Below are positions 63,094-64,000 of a DNA stretch of 64,000 nt, in pieces. Origin of the DNA: Dielma fastidiosa (GTDB taxonomy: Bacteria; Bacillota_I; Bacilli_A; Erysipelotrichales; Erysipelotrichaceae); NCBI RefSeq assembly GCF_000313565.1, contig NZ_HE578930.1, positions 1 through 64,000 on the forward strand, written 5' to 3'. The notes under the pieces are model-generated. The model saw only the letters and a list, made by a program, of their open reading frames with translations, was not told the DNA's origin and searched no databases. Position numbers and translations under genes: made by a program. Positions within the stretch are counted from its first letter, which is position 1. Each line of letters opens with the position of its first letter.

Positions 63094-64000
63094 ATGAAAA
63101 CAATCATCGCAGGCTGTGGAAAAGTGGGTTCCACATTAGCTGAACAGCTTAATCGAGAAGGCCATGATATTACATTGATCGATGTTAACCGTACTGCTTT
63201 AGAAAAAGCATCTTCTTCCTATGATGTGATCGGTATTGTCGGCAATGGCATCAGTTATAGTGTACAAAGTGAAGCCGGCATTGAAGACGCGGATTTATTT
63301 ATCGCGGTTACTGATTCAGATGAAATCAATCTGCTTTCCTGTCTGATCGCCAAAAAGGCTGGAAACTGTAAAACAATTGCGCGTGTCCGCAATCCAATCT
63401 ATGATAATGAAACTGCCTTTTTGCGTAATGAATTAGGCATTTCAATGATTATTAATCCTGAAATGGCGGCAGCCAGAGAAATCGGCAGACTAGTGCTTTT
63501 TCCTTCGGCAATTGAAATTGACACCTTTGCCCGTGGCCGGGTCGAATTGCTTAAAATACAGATTCCTAAAGATAGTGTACTGCATCAGCTGCATATTTTT
63601 GAGCTGGTGGAAAAGCTGCGCTGTGATGTATTAATCTGTGCGGTTGAACGTGAGGATGCGGTAATCATTCCCGATGGTAATTTTGTATTACAGGAATTAG
63701 ATACGATTTCTTTTGTCGCTTCACCCAAACAGACCTATAACTTTTTTAAGAAAATCGGCATTAAAACGACAAGCATTAAGCATTGTATGATTGTTGGCGG
63801 CGGTAAAATCGCTTATCATTTAGCTAAACAGCTATTAGGGCTTGGCCTGCATGTGAAAATTGTTGAGCGGGACAGAGCACGCTGTGAAGAACTGAGTATC
63901 TTATTGCCTGATGCCGTTATCATTCAAGGTGACGGTACGAATGAAACACTGCTGCAGGAAGAAGGCATCGAGTACGCGGAATGTTTTGTCTCATTAACTG
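63094..64000 (+). CDS. trkA: Trk-system potassium uptake regulator TrkA, truncated by the window edge
   Basis: The start of a TrkA protein (302 codons visible, no stop). The first RCK_N domain (GCGKVGSTLAEQLNREGHDITLID; NGISYSVQSEAGIEDADLFIAVTDSDEIN) and RCK_C domain (~140-215) are followed by a second RCK_N beginning at HCMIVGGGKIAYHLAKQLLG. TrkA is a cytoplasmic NAD(H)-binding gate of TrkH K+ channels. ATG 63094 has AAGAGGTAGG upstream. A trkH gene may follow beyond the window. Confidence 0.92.
   Translation, partial: MKTIIAGCGKVGSTLAEQLNREGHDITLIDVNRTALEKASSSYDVIGIVGNGISYSVQSEAGIEDADLFIAVTDSDEINLLSCLIAKKAGNCKTIARVRNPIYDNETAFLRNELGISMIINPEMAAAREIGRLVLFPSAIEIDTFARGRVELLKIQIPKDSVLHQLHIFELVEKLRCDVLICAVEREDAVIIPDGNFVLQELDTISFVASPKQTYNFFKKIGIKTTSIKHCMIVGGGKIAYHLAKQLLGLGLHVKIVERDRARCEELSILLPDAVIIQGDGTNETLLQEEGIEYAECFVSLT

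Overview
The window is AT-rich chromosomal DNA of a low-GC Gram-positive bacterium (Bacillota). The support is strong GGAGG-type ribosome sites, an rpoE delta subunit, an rsmG-noc-parA-parB block, a T-box leader on metG, cre-like sites, DarA, and many PTS genes. The gut-type mix of glycoside PTS systems with anaerobic NrdD/NrdG suggests an anaerobic or fermentative gut organism, possibly of the Erysipelotrichia. That placement is inference only. There is no rRNA, CRISPR array, intact mobile element or prophage. Most genes lie on the minus strand.

Layout. 0.4-5.4 kb: dbpA, an XRE/ArsC-like/DtxR operon, lrgAB, a HAD phosphatase. 5.4-16.6 kb: mnmG, glycosyltransferase, PPP phosphatase, MFS exporter, two DUF2087 regulators that share an operator motif, methyltransferase, PadR plus membrane partner, and a metG-GNAT operon under a T-box. 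16.6-21.1 kb: a beta-glucoside locus (GH1, an A-B-C ordered PTS fusion, divergent AraC regulator). 21.1-28.5 kb: an origin-type block (rsmG, noc, parA, parB) flanked by an RDD-PHP fusion and a histone-H1-like protein, then fba. 28.6-36.4 kb: CNNM/CBS protein, ywiB-argS-rpoE, a bifunctional PBP, an HD phosphohydrolase.

36.4-45.7 kb is the most unusual part. A PRD regulator, a Lac-family PTS (EIIC, EIIA and EIIB as separate genes) and a GH4 enzyme with the alpha-type CDMP motif sit with two unexpected partners. One is an orphan RarA/MgsA C-terminal-like protein. The other is a fusion of an old-yellow-enzyme domain to a Cof-type HAD phosphatase. Two promoters in this locus carry the same operator, TTTCC-N9-GGAAA, 8 bp upstream of the -35 hexamer, and a third copy lies farther upstream. 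This defines a compact regulon for what is probably an alpha-glucoside pathway.

45.7-64 kb: FAD oxidoreductase, Gfo/Idh/MocA enzyme, MATE exporter, XRE-CPBP pair, a decayed Phd-type antitoxin, ispF-gltX, nrdDG, PfkB kinase, TauE permease, M20 peptidase, darA, a GntR-ABC operon, and the start of trkA, which runs off the right edge.
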